NCBI GenBank assembly: GCA_030038195.1 | Contig: JASHPJ010000024.1 | Coordinates: 38,332-102,331, forward strand | Length of the DNA stretch: 64,000 bases | Direction: 5' to 3' | Source of the DNA: Acidobacteriaceae bacterium | Lineage (GTDB): Bacteria; Acidobacteriota; Terriglobia; Terriglobales; Acidobacteriaceae | In this document: positions 34,649 through 44,067 of the stretch, piece after piece | Position numbering within the stretch: position 1 is the first letter of the stretch | Layout: each line of letters opens with the position of its first letter | Position numbers and translations under genes: made by a program | The notes under the pieces: model-generated | The model's database searches: none | What the model was told of the DNA's origin: nothing | The model's input: only the letters and a program-made list of their open reading frames with translations

Positions 34649-34915
34649 ATGCGCAACGCCGCCGTCCGCTCCAACCTGCTTGTTCCGGAAGTACGCGAGG
34701 TCATGGATATCCGCCAGGCCTCGGACTACCTCGGCATCTCGCCCGATACGCTCTACAAATACGCCTCCGAGGGCTTTGTGCCTGCTTTCAAGCTCGGCAA
34801 CCGCTGGCGCTTCAAGCGTTCCCGCCTCGACGAGTGGATGGACCGCCAGTCCGACATGCAGAACCCCGCCGAAGTCGACCCGACCAAAAAGAAGCCTGTC
34901 CAGCCCGCGCTGTAA
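34649..34915 (+). CDS. Small helix-turn-helix (MerR/excisionase-type) DNA-binding protein
   Basis: An 88-residue protein preceded by an excellent ribosome site (CAGGAGG, 6 nt upstream). Residues 19-68 (MDIRQASDYLGISPDTLYKYASEGFVPAFKLGNRWRFKRSRLDEWM) are a textbook HTH_17 excisionase/MerR-like domain: an ASDYLGIS turn, recognition helix, and the LGNRWRFKRSRLDEW wing. The C-terminal tail is Lys/Pro rich. It has its own candidate promoter with a palindrome, consistent with autoregulation, but its targets are unknown. No integrase is nearby, so it is more likely a chromosomal regulator than a phage excisionase. Confidence 0.85.
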   Translation: MRNAAVRSNLLVPEVREVMDIRQASDYLGISPDTLYKYASEGFVPAFKLGNRWRFKRSRLDEWMDRQSDMQNPAEVDPTKKKPVQPAL

Positions 34916-34920
34916 AAGCA

Positions 34921-34949
34921 GGGATCAGGAAATAGGGAATAGGGATCAG
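34921..34949. repeat. Heptamer tract (minus orientation)
   Basis: GGGATCAGGAAATAGGGAATAGGGATCAG; reversed, it reads as CTGATCC-CTATTCC-CTATTTC-CTGATCC. Same unit family as at 8717 and 26439, just after the HTH gene stop. Confidence 0.7.
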
Positions 34950-35073
34950 CCCGTCGCCTGAGTGAGCGAACAAACCTTGTCATCGTGTTGAGCGTAGTCC
35001 GCCGCGGCAGAGAGCGTTCTCAAAGTAGGACACTGGAAATCCTGCCACTACGAACCGACCACTGACAACTGAC

Positions 35074-35098
35074 CCCTATTCACTCATCCCTATTCCTC
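35074..35098. repeat. Heptamer tract
   Basis: CCTATTCACTCATCCCTATTCCTCG, degenerate CTATTCC-type units upstream of pepP. It lies in the 220-bp gap 34916-35135, which also contains a family-A-like end (TAGGACACTGG near 35027). Confidence 0.55.
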
Positions 35099-35135
35099 GA
35101 CCCTTGCCCCTGACCCCTGTGATACAACTGACCGA

Positions 35136-36227
35136 GTGGACCACCTCCGCCGCATGGGCGCGCTGCGCCGCAAGCTCTCTCGCGCCGGGCTCTCCGGCCT
35201 GCTCGTTACCCATCTTCCGGATGTCTGCTATCTCTGCGGCTTTACCGGCTCAAGTGCCGCGCTGGCTGTCACCCGCCGCGCCGCGCGCCTGTTTACGGAT
35301 GGCCGCTACGCCATCCAGGCCAACGAAGAGGTAAAGGCCGCGCGCGTCCAGATCGGCTCCAGTTCGCCGGCTGTGGCTGCCGTGCAATGGCTGGCCGCGC
35401 AGCCGGGCGTGGAGACGGCAGGGTACGATCCCACCCGAACCACCGTAGCCGAGCTGGCCAACTGGAGGGCTGCGCTGCCTGCGCGGCTGCGGCGCAGCTT
35501 TCTCTCCGCGCTGCCGGCACCGTTCGTCGAGCTACTGCGCTGCGTCAAGGATCAGGATGAGCTGGCGTTGATGGCCGAGGCCGCGCACCTCGGCTGCCGG
35601 CTCTTCGACCACATCCTCAAATTCATCCGCCCTGGCATCCCCGAGCTTGAAGTGGCCGCCGAGTTGGAGCACCGCGCACGCCTGCTGGGCGCAGAGGGCA
35701 TGTCGTTTGAGACCATCGTGGCCTCGGGCGCACGGTCGGCGCTGCCGCATGGCCGGGCCACGGAGCAGCCGCTGCCCCGCCGGGGGTTTCTGACCCTCGA
35801 CTTCGGTATAATCCTCAAGGGTTACTGTTCTGACATGACGCGGACCGTCTTCCTGGGCAAGCCAAAACCCGGCGAGCGGCATGCATACCAGTCGGTTCTT
35901 GAGGCCCAGCAGGCGGCGGTGGCCGCGGTTACGGCAGGCATAAGCTGCGGAGAAGTGGACGAGGCCGCACGCAGCGTCCTGCGCAGGCAGAGGCTGGCCG
36001 AGGCATTCACTCACTCCACCGGCCACGGCGTGGGCCTGGAGATTCACGAGTTGCCGCGCGTGGGCGCGGGACAGGCAACTCGGCTGGCCGCCGGCATGGT
36101 CATTACCATCGAGCCGGGAATCTATCTGCCCGGCCGGTATGGAGTGCGCATCGAAGATATGGTGACGGTGACGCGCAATGGCGGCGAGGTGCTGACGCAT
36201 TCCCCCAAAGCGCTCATCGAGCTGTGA
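35136..36227 (+). CDS. pepP: Xaa-Pro aminopeptidase/peptidase (M24 family)
   Basis: A 363-residue metallopeptidase that cleaves N-terminal residues before proline or Xaa-Pro dipeptides. The N-terminal creatinase-like domain (GLLVTHLPDVCYLCGFTGSSAAL) is followed by the pita-bread fold with the five metal ligands: LDFG, SDMTRTV, HSTGHGVGLEIHE, ITIEPGIY and GVRIEDM. The GTG start is inferred from the family N-terminus. It lies directly upstream of accB-accC, a common bacterial arrangement. It may be PepQ-like; the PepP versus PepQ distinction is not secure. Confidence 0.88.
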   Translation: MDHLRRMGALRRKLSRAGLSGLLVTHLPDVCYLCGFTGSSAALAVTRRAARLFTDGRYAIQANEEVKAARVQIGSSSPAVAAVQWLAAQPGVETAGYDPTRTTVAELANWRAALPARLRRSFLSALPAPFVELLRCVKDQDELALMAEAAHLGCRLFDHILKFIRPGIPELEVAAELEHRARLLGAEGMSFETIVASGARSALPHGRATEQPLPRRGFLTLDFGIILKGYCSDMTRTVFLGKPKPGERHAYQSVLEAQQAAVAAVTAGISCGEVDEAARSVLRRQRLAEAFTHSTGHGVGLEIHELPRVGAGQATRLAAGMVITIEPGIYLPGRYGVRIEDMVTVTRNGGEVLTHSPKALIEL

Positions 36228-36314
36228 GCCGAGATTGTTGATTTTGGCTTTGATTCTGGCTTCTACCGATTTTTGTGAACCACTCCGCCTGCGCGCGGAT
36301 GCGTTAAGGAACGA

Positions 36315-36812
36315 ATGAAACCACAGGATATCCAAGACCTGAAGCAACTGATCGAGTTCCTGAAGCAATATCAGGTGGCCGAGTTCGATCTGGACCGCGG
36401 CGACCTGAAGATCCGGCTCAAGTTCAACCAGCAGGAGAGTGCCCCGCCGGCACTGGGCGATCTGGCCCGGCTGCTGCAGCAGGCTCCCGCAGCCGCTGCT
36501 GCAACGCCTCCGGCTGCGCCGCCGGCCGCAGCGCCCGCGGCGCCCGCTCCAGCCGCTGCGCCGGCCGAAGAGCTGCACATCGTCAAGTCGCCCATTGTTG
36601 GCACGTTCTACGCGTCGCCTTCGCCCGGCGCTTCGTCGTTCGTCTCGCCCGGCGACCACGTAGAAAAGGGCCAGGTAATCTGCATCGTCGAAGCCATGAA
36701 GCTGATGAACGAGATCGAGTCAGACGTTTCAGGTGAAATCATCAAGTGCCTGGTCACCAACGGCCAGCCCGTAGAATTCGGCCAGCCGTTGTTTGCCGTA
36801 AGGCCATCGTAA
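36315..36812 (+). CDS. accB: Biotin carboxyl carrier protein of acetyl-CoA carboxylase
   Basis: AccB carries the biotin that is carboxylated by AccC in the first step of fatty-acid synthesis. In the 165-residue protein the biotinylation motif EAMKLMNEIE is intact in the C-terminal domain (SPIVGTFYASPSPGASSFVSPGDHVEKGQVICIVEAMKLM). A typical Ala/Pro-rich linker (AAAATPPAAPPAAAPAAPAP) separates an N-terminal domain with LIEFLKQYQVAEFDLDRGDLKIRL. AAGGAACG precedes the ATG. accC follows after a repeat-rich 144-bp gap. Confidence 0.95.
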   Translation: MKPQDIQDLKQLIEFLKQYQVAEFDLDRGDLKIRLKFNQQESAPPALGDLARLLQQAPAAAAATPPAAPPAAAPAAPAPAAAPAEELHIVKSPIVGTFYASPSPGASSFVSPGDHVEKGQVICIVEAMKLMNEIESDVSGEIIKCLVTNGQPVEFGQPLFAVRPS

Positions 36813-36945
36813 AGCGGAGCTAGCGGTGTTAGCGTTGTCAGCGGAGTTAGCAAAAACAAAGAAGCTTCTCCGCTTGACATCAGGCTCTTTGGATAGAGAT
36901 CGAAACTAACTCCGCTAACGCCGCTGGCTCCGCTAATACCGCTTT
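36813..36945. repeat. Inverted pair of 9-bp tandem arrays between accB and accC
   Basis: Left array: four consecutive 9-mers starting 36813 (AGCGGAGCT, AGCGGTGTT, AGCGTTGTC, AGCGGAGTT), then AGC. Right array: four 9-mers starting 36906 (CTAACTCCG, CTAACGCCG, CTGGCTCCG, CTAATACCG). The right is roughly the reverse complement of the left (consensus AGCGGAGTT), so an mRNA could fold into a long stem with a loop of about 54 nt. The accC ribosome site AAGG follows just beyond the right arm. Confidence 0.85.
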
Positions 36946-36956
36946 CAAGGTAAGCC

Positions 36957-38327
<1,371 letters not shown>

Positions 38328-38530
38328 ATTCAGCTCCAACAGGCGAACAAAATCTCCGTGCCCCATCCTTTCCGTGTCTGCCGCCGTAGCGGACCGTGGC
38401 GGATTTTTGTCGACAGAATCCGAGTCCACAAATCTTCGTATTTTCCGCTCCCACTTTTCTTGCCGAAAATTAGCTTTCTTCCCGTTACCCTTGCCTGTAT
38501 AAGTTCTGTTGAGCAGGAAAGGGTACGGTC

Positions 38531-39262
38531 ATGAGCGTTGAGATTACGACCCTGCAGCTCTCGCAGGTCATCACCGCCATTGGAGGCCTGGGAACCGCAG
38601 CCTTCGGTCTCCTCGAGGCATTGAAGCCGTTCTTCGGCTCCATCAACCGTATGGGCCTCAGCCATATTCAAAACACCGTCTCCGCTCTCACCCCCAGCCA
38701 GAGCGGCGATGGCCTGCCGCCCGACCCGGTGAACGCGCTGCCCCGGCACGGTATTCTGGCCACCATCGAGGCCAATTGGGTCAACGGTGCCGATCTCGCC
38801 GCGCAGAAGGCCGTTGCCAAGTCGCTCGTCAAGCTGCACCTCGGCCCCGGCACGGCCGCGGCGGTGGCCAAGAATGTCAACGTCGATCCGGACACGCTCC
38901 ATTCCATCGCCGTCAAAACGCTGGCCGGCACGCCGCTGGAGCAGGCCGAAAGCGACGTCTTCTCGCGCTTCGACCTGATTGTGACGGCCATGCTGGACGA
39001 AGCCTATCAGCTCTCCGACCAGATATTCCGCAATGGAATGCGCACGCTGGCCGCGGTGCTGGCCGTGTTGCTGGCGCTGGCCGGAGCCGTAGGACTAGAA
39101 GGCCGGCAACTGTTCCAGCACGGGCATCTGCGTGATATTGTGCTGGCCCTGCTGGTGGGACTGCTGGCCACCCCGCTGGCGCCCATCGCCAAGGACCTGT
39201 CCAGCGCGCTGGCTACGGCGGTCAACACCATGCAGGCGGTGAAGAAGGTGCTTCCGCGATGA
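38531..39262 (+). CDS. Membrane protein of unknown function, coupled to a hydrolase gene
   Basis: A 243-residue protein. An N-terminal hydrophobic helix (VITAIGGLGTAAFGLLEALKPFF) precedes a soluble stretch (residues 40-160) and two C-terminal membrane segments (TLAAVLAVLLALAGAVGL and DIVLALLVGLLATPLAPIA). The ending reads DLSSALATAVNTMQAVKKVLPR. AGGAAAGGG lies well placed upstream. No family is recognised. The stop overlaps the start of the next gene in ATGA, so the two products are made together. The middle region could be a membrane-proximal cytoplasmic or periplasmic domain. Confidence 0.7.
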   Translation: MSVEITTLQLSQVITAIGGLGTAAFGLLEALKPFFGSINRMGLSHIQNTVSALTPSQSGDGLPPDPVNALPRHGILATIEANWVNGADLAAQKAVAKSLVKLHLGPGTAAAVAKNVNVDPDTLHSIAVKTLAGTPLEQAESDVFSRFDLIVTAMLDEAYQLSDQIFRNGMRTLAAVLAVLLALAGAVGLEGRQLFQHGHLRDIVLALLVGLLATPLAPIAKDLSSALATAVNTMQAVKKVLPR

Positions 39263-40122
39263 GCGTCTTTCTGAACACGCGCGCACTCGCCGGCGGCGGA
39301 GGCGTGGCTGCGGCCGTCGCCGCGTGCACGGCCGCTGTGGGCTCGTATGCGCCGCTCAGCCTGAACGGCCTGAGGAACTTCATTTATGGCAAGGACGTTC
39401 TCATCGCCACACACGGCTTCAACGTCAACCAGTCGGACGGCATCGAGTGCCTGTCGGAGTGGGAGCCGCTCTTGCAGCTTCCGTCTTCCGCGGCGTTTGT
39501 AGGGCTGCTCTGGCCGGGTGATTCAGACTCGATGTACGCACTGAGCTATCCCGTCGAGCCGGAGAACGCCATGCAGGCCGGCGTGATAGTGGGTCAGTTC
39601 GTCGACGCGAACTTTGCCGACGCGTCCAGCATCTCCTTTGCCGCGCACAGCCTGGGCAATCGCGTCATCCTTGCGGCTATCCGCAGCATGGCGCGGCGGG
39701 TGCGGTGTGCCATCCTCATGGCCGGAGCCATCTCGGACGACTGCCTCACCGCGGAGTTTTCTGACGTGCCAGGCAAGGTGGACTCCATCGCCGTGCTCTC
39801 GTCCATGAAGGACGAGGTGCTGCAGTGGGCGTTTCCGCTGGGTAACTTTGCCGCTGAGATTCTGGGCCGCGACCACCCCTGGTGGCAGTCGGCGCTGGGC
39901 CGCTTCGGGCCCGCAGTTGCGCCGCCCGACTTTGTGCCGCCCAACCGCATTCCGGACGAGTGGAACTACGGCCACCTCGACTATCTGCGCACCGACCCTC
40001 CGGCGCGCACATCCATTCCTCTGCCGACAACTGTGCCTGCCAGCGCCTCCACGCCGCTCGAAGGCGCTCCGGGATGGCAGCAGGCGTGGTCGGCCTCGTT
40101 TGTCGCCAGCCGCTTCCGCTGA
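39259..40122 (+). CDS. Alpha/beta-hydrolase-fold protein (DUF900-like)
   Basis: A 287-residue protein with an N-terminal hydrophobic segment (GGGGVAAAVAACTAAVGSYAPL), then an alpha/beta hydrolase core: oxyanion-side DVLIATHGFNVN, the nucleophile elbow ISFAAHSLGNRV (G-x-S-x-G variant A-H-S-L-G), and a later ILMAGAISDDCL. It resembles DUF900-type hydrolases. A catalytic Asp could be in SSMKDEVLQWAF and the His in EWNYGHLDYL; this is inference. It overlaps the membrane-protein gene by 4 bp, suggesting a membrane-associated hydrolase complex. The substrate is unknown. Confidence 0.7.
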   Translation: MSVFLNTRALAGGGGVAAAVAACTAAVGSYAPLSLNGLRNFIYGKDVLIATHGFNVNQSDGIECLSEWEPLLQLPSSAAFVGLLWPGDSDSMYALSYPVEPENAMQAGVIVGQFVDANFADASSISFAAHSLGNRVILAAIRSMARRVRCAILMAGAISDDCLTAEFSDVPGKVDSIAVLSSMKDEVLQWAFPLGNFAAEILGRDHPWWQSALGRFGPAVAPPDFVPPNRIPDEWNYGHLDYLRTDPPARTSIPLPTTVPASASTPLEGAPGWQQAWSASFVASRFR

Positions 40123-40165
40123 AGCTGAGCCGTGGCTCCGCTTGAGTAAAAGAGGATTGGCTTTC

Positions 40166-40320
40166 TAGAAGCTGTTTCAAAACCTGGTTTTGAAAGGACA
40201 CGACTTCAAATCTGCCCTGAGCCTGCCGAAGGGTGCCATAACGAAAGCAATAAAACTGCGGGCTTTAGCCTCTGAGGAAATGGTTCGGGGACGCGGAAGG
40301 AGGCTTTGAAACACCTTCTA
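40166..40320. mobile_element. MITE-like element, family B copy 2
   Basis: 155 bp with inverted ends TAGAAGCTGTTTCAAA / TTTGAAACACCTTCTA, including TA at both edges. The interior (ATCTGCCCTGAGCCTGCCGAAGGGTGCC) matches the 14783 copy. No coding capacity. It fills much of the 361-bp gap 40123-40483. Confidence 0.75.
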
Positions 40321-40379
40321 AGCTATATCGAAAATATGGATCGCCACTCAGTTACTGACAGATCAATTGAAACATTGTC

Positions 40380-40434
40380 ATCTTGAGCGCAGTTGAGAGC
40401 GTATTTGTGATGCGAACTTAGGACTCAGGACACT
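40380..40434. repeat. Family A MITE-like remnant (right half)
   Basis: TCTTGAGCG...AGCGTATTTGTGATGCGAACTTAGGACTCAGGACACTGG matches the right half and end of family A, but the terminal TA is TG and no clear left end is seen. Located upstream of mqnA. Confidence 0.55.
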
Positions 40435-40483
40435 GGTTCGCAGCGGCGCGAATCCAACCGCGCCGCTTGGTAGTCTAATAGCT

Positions 40484-41353
40484 GTGAGTGATCCGCAAGA
40501 TGCGCGTCTGCGCGTCGCCGCTATCGATTTCCTGAATCCCGCCCCCTTGATGTGGGACTTCGAGCATCCGCCGCTCGACTCGGCCCTGGCCCAGCGCTAT
40601 CGCATCGACCGCATGCTGCCCTCGGAGTGCGCCATGCGGCTTGCTTCAGGCCAGGCCGACATCGGACTCATCCCGATTGCTGCGCTTGCCACCACGCCGC
40701 GCCTGCGCATCCTGCCCGGCTGCACCATCGCCAGCAAAGACCGCGTGCGCTCGCTGCTGCTGGTGCGCCGCGCCAGCCAGCCCATCGCCGCTCTGCGCTC
40801 GATAGCCGCCGATACCGCCAGCCGCACCACCCTCGCTTACGGGCGCATTCTTTTAAGCAGATGGGGTAATCCCGGCGTGCCTTTCATCCCGCTGGCCGCC
40901 GATCTCGACCGCATGCTGGCGCGCGCTGACGCCGCCATTATTATCGGCGACCCCGCGCTGCTGGCGCTCGAAGAGCAGTCCAACCGCGCCGAGCGCACCG
41001 GCGAAGCGCTCGTTTATCACGATCTGGCCCACGAGTGGCGCGCGCGCACCGGTCTTCCCTTCATCTCCGCTGTATGGGGCGTTGCCGGCAGCGGCGCCCT
41101 GGATGAAGGCATTGCCGAGGACGTGATCCGCTCGCGCGACCACGGCCTGACGCATATAGACGCGCTCGCCGCCGAGTGGTCCCGCCGCATCCCGGTCCCA
41201 GAAAGCACCATCCGCGCCTACCTCACCGAGAATATTCACTACGTTCTCGACGAAGAGTGTCTCGAAGGCATGATCGCATTCTTCCGCATGGCCGCTGAAG
41301 CCTCAATCCTGCCGGCGTACAACTTTTCCGTCGGCTCGCTCATGGCGCGATAA
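40484..41353 (+). CDS. mqnA: Chorismate dehydratase (menaquinone, futalosine pathway)
   Basis: MqnA converts chorismate to 3-[(1-carboxyvinyl)oxy]benzoate, the first committed step of the futalosine route to menaquinone. The 289-residue protein reads RVAAIDFLNPAPLMWDFE at the N-terminus (VGVVSYLNA.P family), MLPSECAMRLASGQADIGLIPIAALA, YGRILLSRWGNPGVPFIPL and ADAAIIIGDPALLALE, and LPFISAVWGVAGSG, all MqnA landmarks. The start is GTG. It implies that this organism respires with menaquinone. Other mqn genes are outside the window. Confidence 0.88.
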   Translation: MSDPQDARLRVAAIDFLNPAPLMWDFEHPPLDSALAQRYRIDRMLPSECAMRLASGQADIGLIPIAALATTPRLRILPGCTIASKDRVRSLLLVRRASQPIAALRSIAADTASRTTLAYGRILLSRWGNPGVPFIPLAADLDRMLARADAAIIIGDPALLALEEQSNRAERTGEALVYHDLAHEWRARTGLPFISAVWGVAGSGALDEGIAEDVIRSRDHGLTHIDALAAEWSRRIPVPESTIRAYLTENIHYVLDEECLEGMIAFFRMAAEASILPAYNFSVGSLMAR

Positions 41354-41393
41354 GAACGCTCCGCATCTCTTCCGCCGCCTGTATGCTTTACCC

Positions 41394-41885
41394 ATGAAGA
41401 CTCTGCTTCGCTCGCTGCTTTACCTGGCGCTCATTGTCTGGCTGGGCGCGGAGATTTTCTTTCCCGTGGTTGCCGCCATCACCTTCACTGCACTGCAGCC
41501 GGACACGCACGCGGCAGGCACCATCGTCGGCCATCTGCTGCGCATCCTCCATGGCATGGGCCTGGCCAGCGGCATCGTCGTCCTGGCGCTGCTGGCGCTG
41601 GCGCCGGCCTGGAACATCTACAAGCCGCGCAACGTGCTCGCGCCCATGGCATTGGTGGTGCTGATGATGGGCTTCACGGTCTTCTCGCAGTACGTCATTC
41701 TTCCGTCGATGGAGCGCGACCGCGCGGCGGCCGGCGGAGCCATCGACGCAAGCGATCCCGCGAATCCCATCACGGCACACTTCAACAAGCTCCACAACCG
41801 CAGCGAGGATGTGGAGCTGGCGATCCTGTTGCTCGGTCTTTCTACCGTCATCTTTGTGGCGCACGCGGAAACAGCGCACGTGTGA
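41394..41885 (+). CDS. DUF4149-type integral membrane protein
   Basis: A 163-residue protein with four hydrophobic segments (about 6-32, 45-70, 76-100, 142-160). The N-terminal WLGAEIFFPVVAAITFTAL and the ending FNKLHNRSEDVELAILLLGL resemble DUF4149 proteins, which occur widely in Acidobacteria. The function is unknown. It lies 40 bp after mqnA and is probably in the same transcript. Start ATG without a strong ribosome site. Confidence 0.7.
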   Translation: MKTLLRSLLYLALIVWLGAEIFFPVVAAITFTALQPDTHAAGTIVGHLLRILHGMGLASGIVVLALLALAPAWNIYKPRNVLAPMALVVLMMGFTVFSQYVILPSMERDRAAAGGAIDASDPANPITAHFNKLHNRSEDVELAILLLGLSTVIFVAHAETAHV

Positions 41886-41984
41886 CGCGCAAGGGAGTTA
41901 TGCAATGAGCCGGCTTGAGCGTGTCTCCATGAAGCTGCTCGAAGCACGCACGCTCTCGACCGGATGCGTGATCCTGCGTTTCTG

Positions 41985-42044
41985 TGGGGCTTAAGCCCCA
42001 TCGATTTTGTGCAGCTTGACGCATGTACGGGCTGAAGCCCGTAC
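41985..42044. repeat. REP-like palindrome pair
   Basis: TGGGGCTTAAGCCCCA (41985-42000, perfect palindrome) and GTACGGGCTGAAGCCCGTAC (42025-42044). The CTGAAG-centred form resembles the pair at 13319-13377. Located upstream of the YchF-like gene. Confidence 0.65.
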
Positions 42045-42154
42045 CCTTCAAACTGACCCACTCCTCCGCTCGGGCTGGCGAGCGCGCATCCTGTATCATC
42101 GTAGAGGCCCATGCACAAAATTGCCCTTGTGCGGCGCCTGAACGGATTCATTGT

Positions 42155-43243
42155 ATGAAGACTGGCATCATCGGCCTGCCGCAGGTGGGCAAGACATCGC
42201 TTTTCAAGATTCTCACCAGGGCCAGGCTCGAACAGCACAGCGGCTACTCCAATCCGCGCGAGGCCCACGTGGGCATTGCCCGCGTTCCCGACAAGCGGCT
42301 CGACAAGCTCTCGGCACTCTACTCGCCGAAGAAAACCACCTACGCCACGGTGGAGTACGTGGACGTGGCCGCCATCGGGCAGGAAGCGCTCAAGGAGACC
42401 GCGTTCCTTGCCAATCTGCGCAATGTAGACGCGCTGATTCACGTATTGCGCGCCTTCGAGGACGAGTCGATTCCACACGTGGGCGCAATCGATCCGCTGC
42501 GCGACGTGAAGAACGTCGAGTTCGACCTGATGGTGAGCGACCTGACCCAGATCGAAAAGCGCATCGAGCGCGTCGAGAAGGACCTGAAGAAGAGCCGCAC
42601 CGCCGATCTCGAACGCGAACACGCATTGCTGCTGCGCTCAAAAGAAGCGCTCGAAAAGGAACAGCCGCTGCGCGAGCTGGAGATGACGCCGGAAGAGAAA
42701 AAGCTCATCAAGGGCTTCATGTTTCTCTCGCAAAAGCCGATTCTGTATGCACTTAATATAAGCGAGAGCACCGCACTCGGCGCCGATCTGGATGCAGCCG
42801 CGCAGAAGTTCAAGCTCGGCGAAATCGCGAAACGGCCCAACGCCGGCGCAACCGCCATCTGCGGCAAAGTGGAGGCTGAGCTGGCCGAGATGGACGACGC
42901 CGAAGCGGCGGATTTCCTTGACAGCTACGGCCTGCATGAAAGCGGCCTGGTGCGCCTCATCCGCAAGAGCTACGAGCTGCTCGGCCTCATCAGTTTTTTT
43001 ACCGCCGGCGAAGACGAGTGCCGCGCGTGGACGGTGCCGCTGGGATCGAAGGCTCCACATGCTGCGGGCGCCATCCATTCCGACCTCGAGCATCACTTCA
43101 TCCGCGCGGAGACCATTCGCTGGGACGCGCTGCTCGAGGCCGGCTCAGAAGCCACAGCCCGCGCCAAAGGCACGCTGCGGCTGGAAGGCAAGGAGTACGT
43201 GGTGCAGGACGGCGACGTGATGCATATTCGCCACAGCGGGTGA
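42155..43243 (+). CDS. YchF/OLA1-family GTPase-like protein
   Basis: A 362-residue P-loop protein with the YchF layout: an N-terminal P-loop domain, a coiled/helical insertion (about residues 140-185) and a C-terminal TGS/DUF933 domain ending EGKEYVVQDGDVMHIRHSG. The P-loop GLPQVGKTSLF has GKT where YchF usually has GLPNVGKS, and the switch-II region reads YVDVAAIGQEA rather than D-x-AGLV-G. YchF hydrolyses ATP and binds ribosomes; this divergent member may differ. The start MKTGIIGLPQ is chosen from family alignment; the track adds 44 residues. Confidence 0.85.
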   Translation: MKTGIIGLPQVGKTSLFKILTRARLEQHSGYSNPREAHVGIARVPDKRLDKLSALYSPKKTTYATVEYVDVAAIGQEALKETAFLANLRNVDALIHVLRAFEDESIPHVGAIDPLRDVKNVEFDLMVSDLTQIEKRIERVEKDLKKSRTADLEREHALLLRSKEALEKEQPLRELEMTPEEKKLIKGFMFLSQKPILYALNISESTALGADLDAAAQKFKLGEIAKRPNAGATAICGKVEAELAEMDDAEAADFLDSYGLHESGLVRLIRKSYELLGLISFFTAGEDECRAWTVPLGSKAPHAAGAIHSDLEHHFIRAETIRWDALLEAGSEATARAKGTLRLEGKEYVVQDGDVMHIRHSG

Positions 43244-43330
43244 AAGGCAGCTATTGGCTTCCAGCTACCAACCGCTGGCTCGATCGTGCTGTTCGTTGCT
43301 TCTGTATTTTTATCGACTTTTGTTTCTCTC

Positions 43331-44056
43331 ATGCTGAAACTTTCACTCCTGCTCGGCGCCATTGCCGCGCTGGCCGACGTGGCCGGTGGGCTGGTGCTGG
43401 TGCGCGCCCGCGGCATCGAGCGCTACCTGCGCTATTTTGTCGCGCTCGGCGCGGGCTTCCTGATGGCCACGGCGGTGCTCGAAATGGCGCCCGAGAGCCT
43501 GCGCGTGAGCCCAAGGCTGGGCCCGGTGCTGATCATGGCCGGCTACTGCGCGGTACACCTGCTGGAGCATACCATCAACGCGCATTTCCACTTCGGCGAA
43601 GAGACGCACGCGCACGAGTTCGTCTCCGGGCACACCGTCTATTCCGTGCTCAGCGGGCTCAGCGTGCACGCGCTCTTTGACGGCGTGGCCATCGGCTCGG
43701 GGTTCGTTGTATCGAGCTGGCTGGGATGGCTGATCTTTCTCGCCATCCTGCTGCACAAGATGCCGGAAGGCTTCACCATGGCCTCAGTCATGCTGGCCAG
43801 CGGACGCAGTCGCTCGATGGCGTTCTACTCGGCCGTAGTTTTGGCCGCGGCCACGCTGGCTGGAGTCCTGGTCATCGAGCTTGTGCCGCAGTGGCTGCCC
43901 TACGGGCTACCCGTCTCAGCCGGCGTGGCGCTCTATGTGGCTGCAACCGACCTGGTACCGGAAGTAAATCGCGAGCCGGGGATTCGTATGGCGCTGGTCT
44001 TTTTCGCCGGTGTCGCGGGGTTTCTCATACTGCGAATGGTTTTGCCGGCGCTGTGA
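43331..44056 (+). CDS. ZIP-family divalent metal transporter
   Basis: A 241-residue inner-membrane transporter with about eight hydrophobic segments. Landmarks: HLLEHTINAHFHFGEETHAHEF (His-rich loop between TM3 and TM4), LSVHALFDGVAIG (TM4 with the metal-site H..D) and LLHKMPEGFTMASVM (TM5, HKxPE). These are the M1-site residues of ZIP zinc/iron transporters. The TM1 start at MLKLSLLLG is chosen; an upstream GTG at 43286 would add 15 residues. Neither has a good ribosome site. Confidence 0.88.
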   Translation: MLKLSLLLGAIAALADVAGGLVLVRARGIERYLRYFVALGAGFLMATAVLEMAPESLRVSPRLGPVLIMAGYCAVHLLEHTINAHFHFGEETHAHEFVSGHTVYSVLSGLSVHALFDGVAIGSGFVVSSWLGWLIFLAILLHKMPEGFTMASVMLASGRSRSMAFYSAVVLAAATLAGVLVIELVPQWLPYGLPVSAGVALYVAATDLVPEVNREPGIRMALVFFAGVAGFLILRMVLPAL

Positions 44057-44067
44057 GGCTCGCATTT

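Noticed and set aside
34649-34915. Phage excisionase
   Set aside because: HTH_17 type is shared by chromosomal regulators; no integrase, attachment repeats or phage genes nearby.
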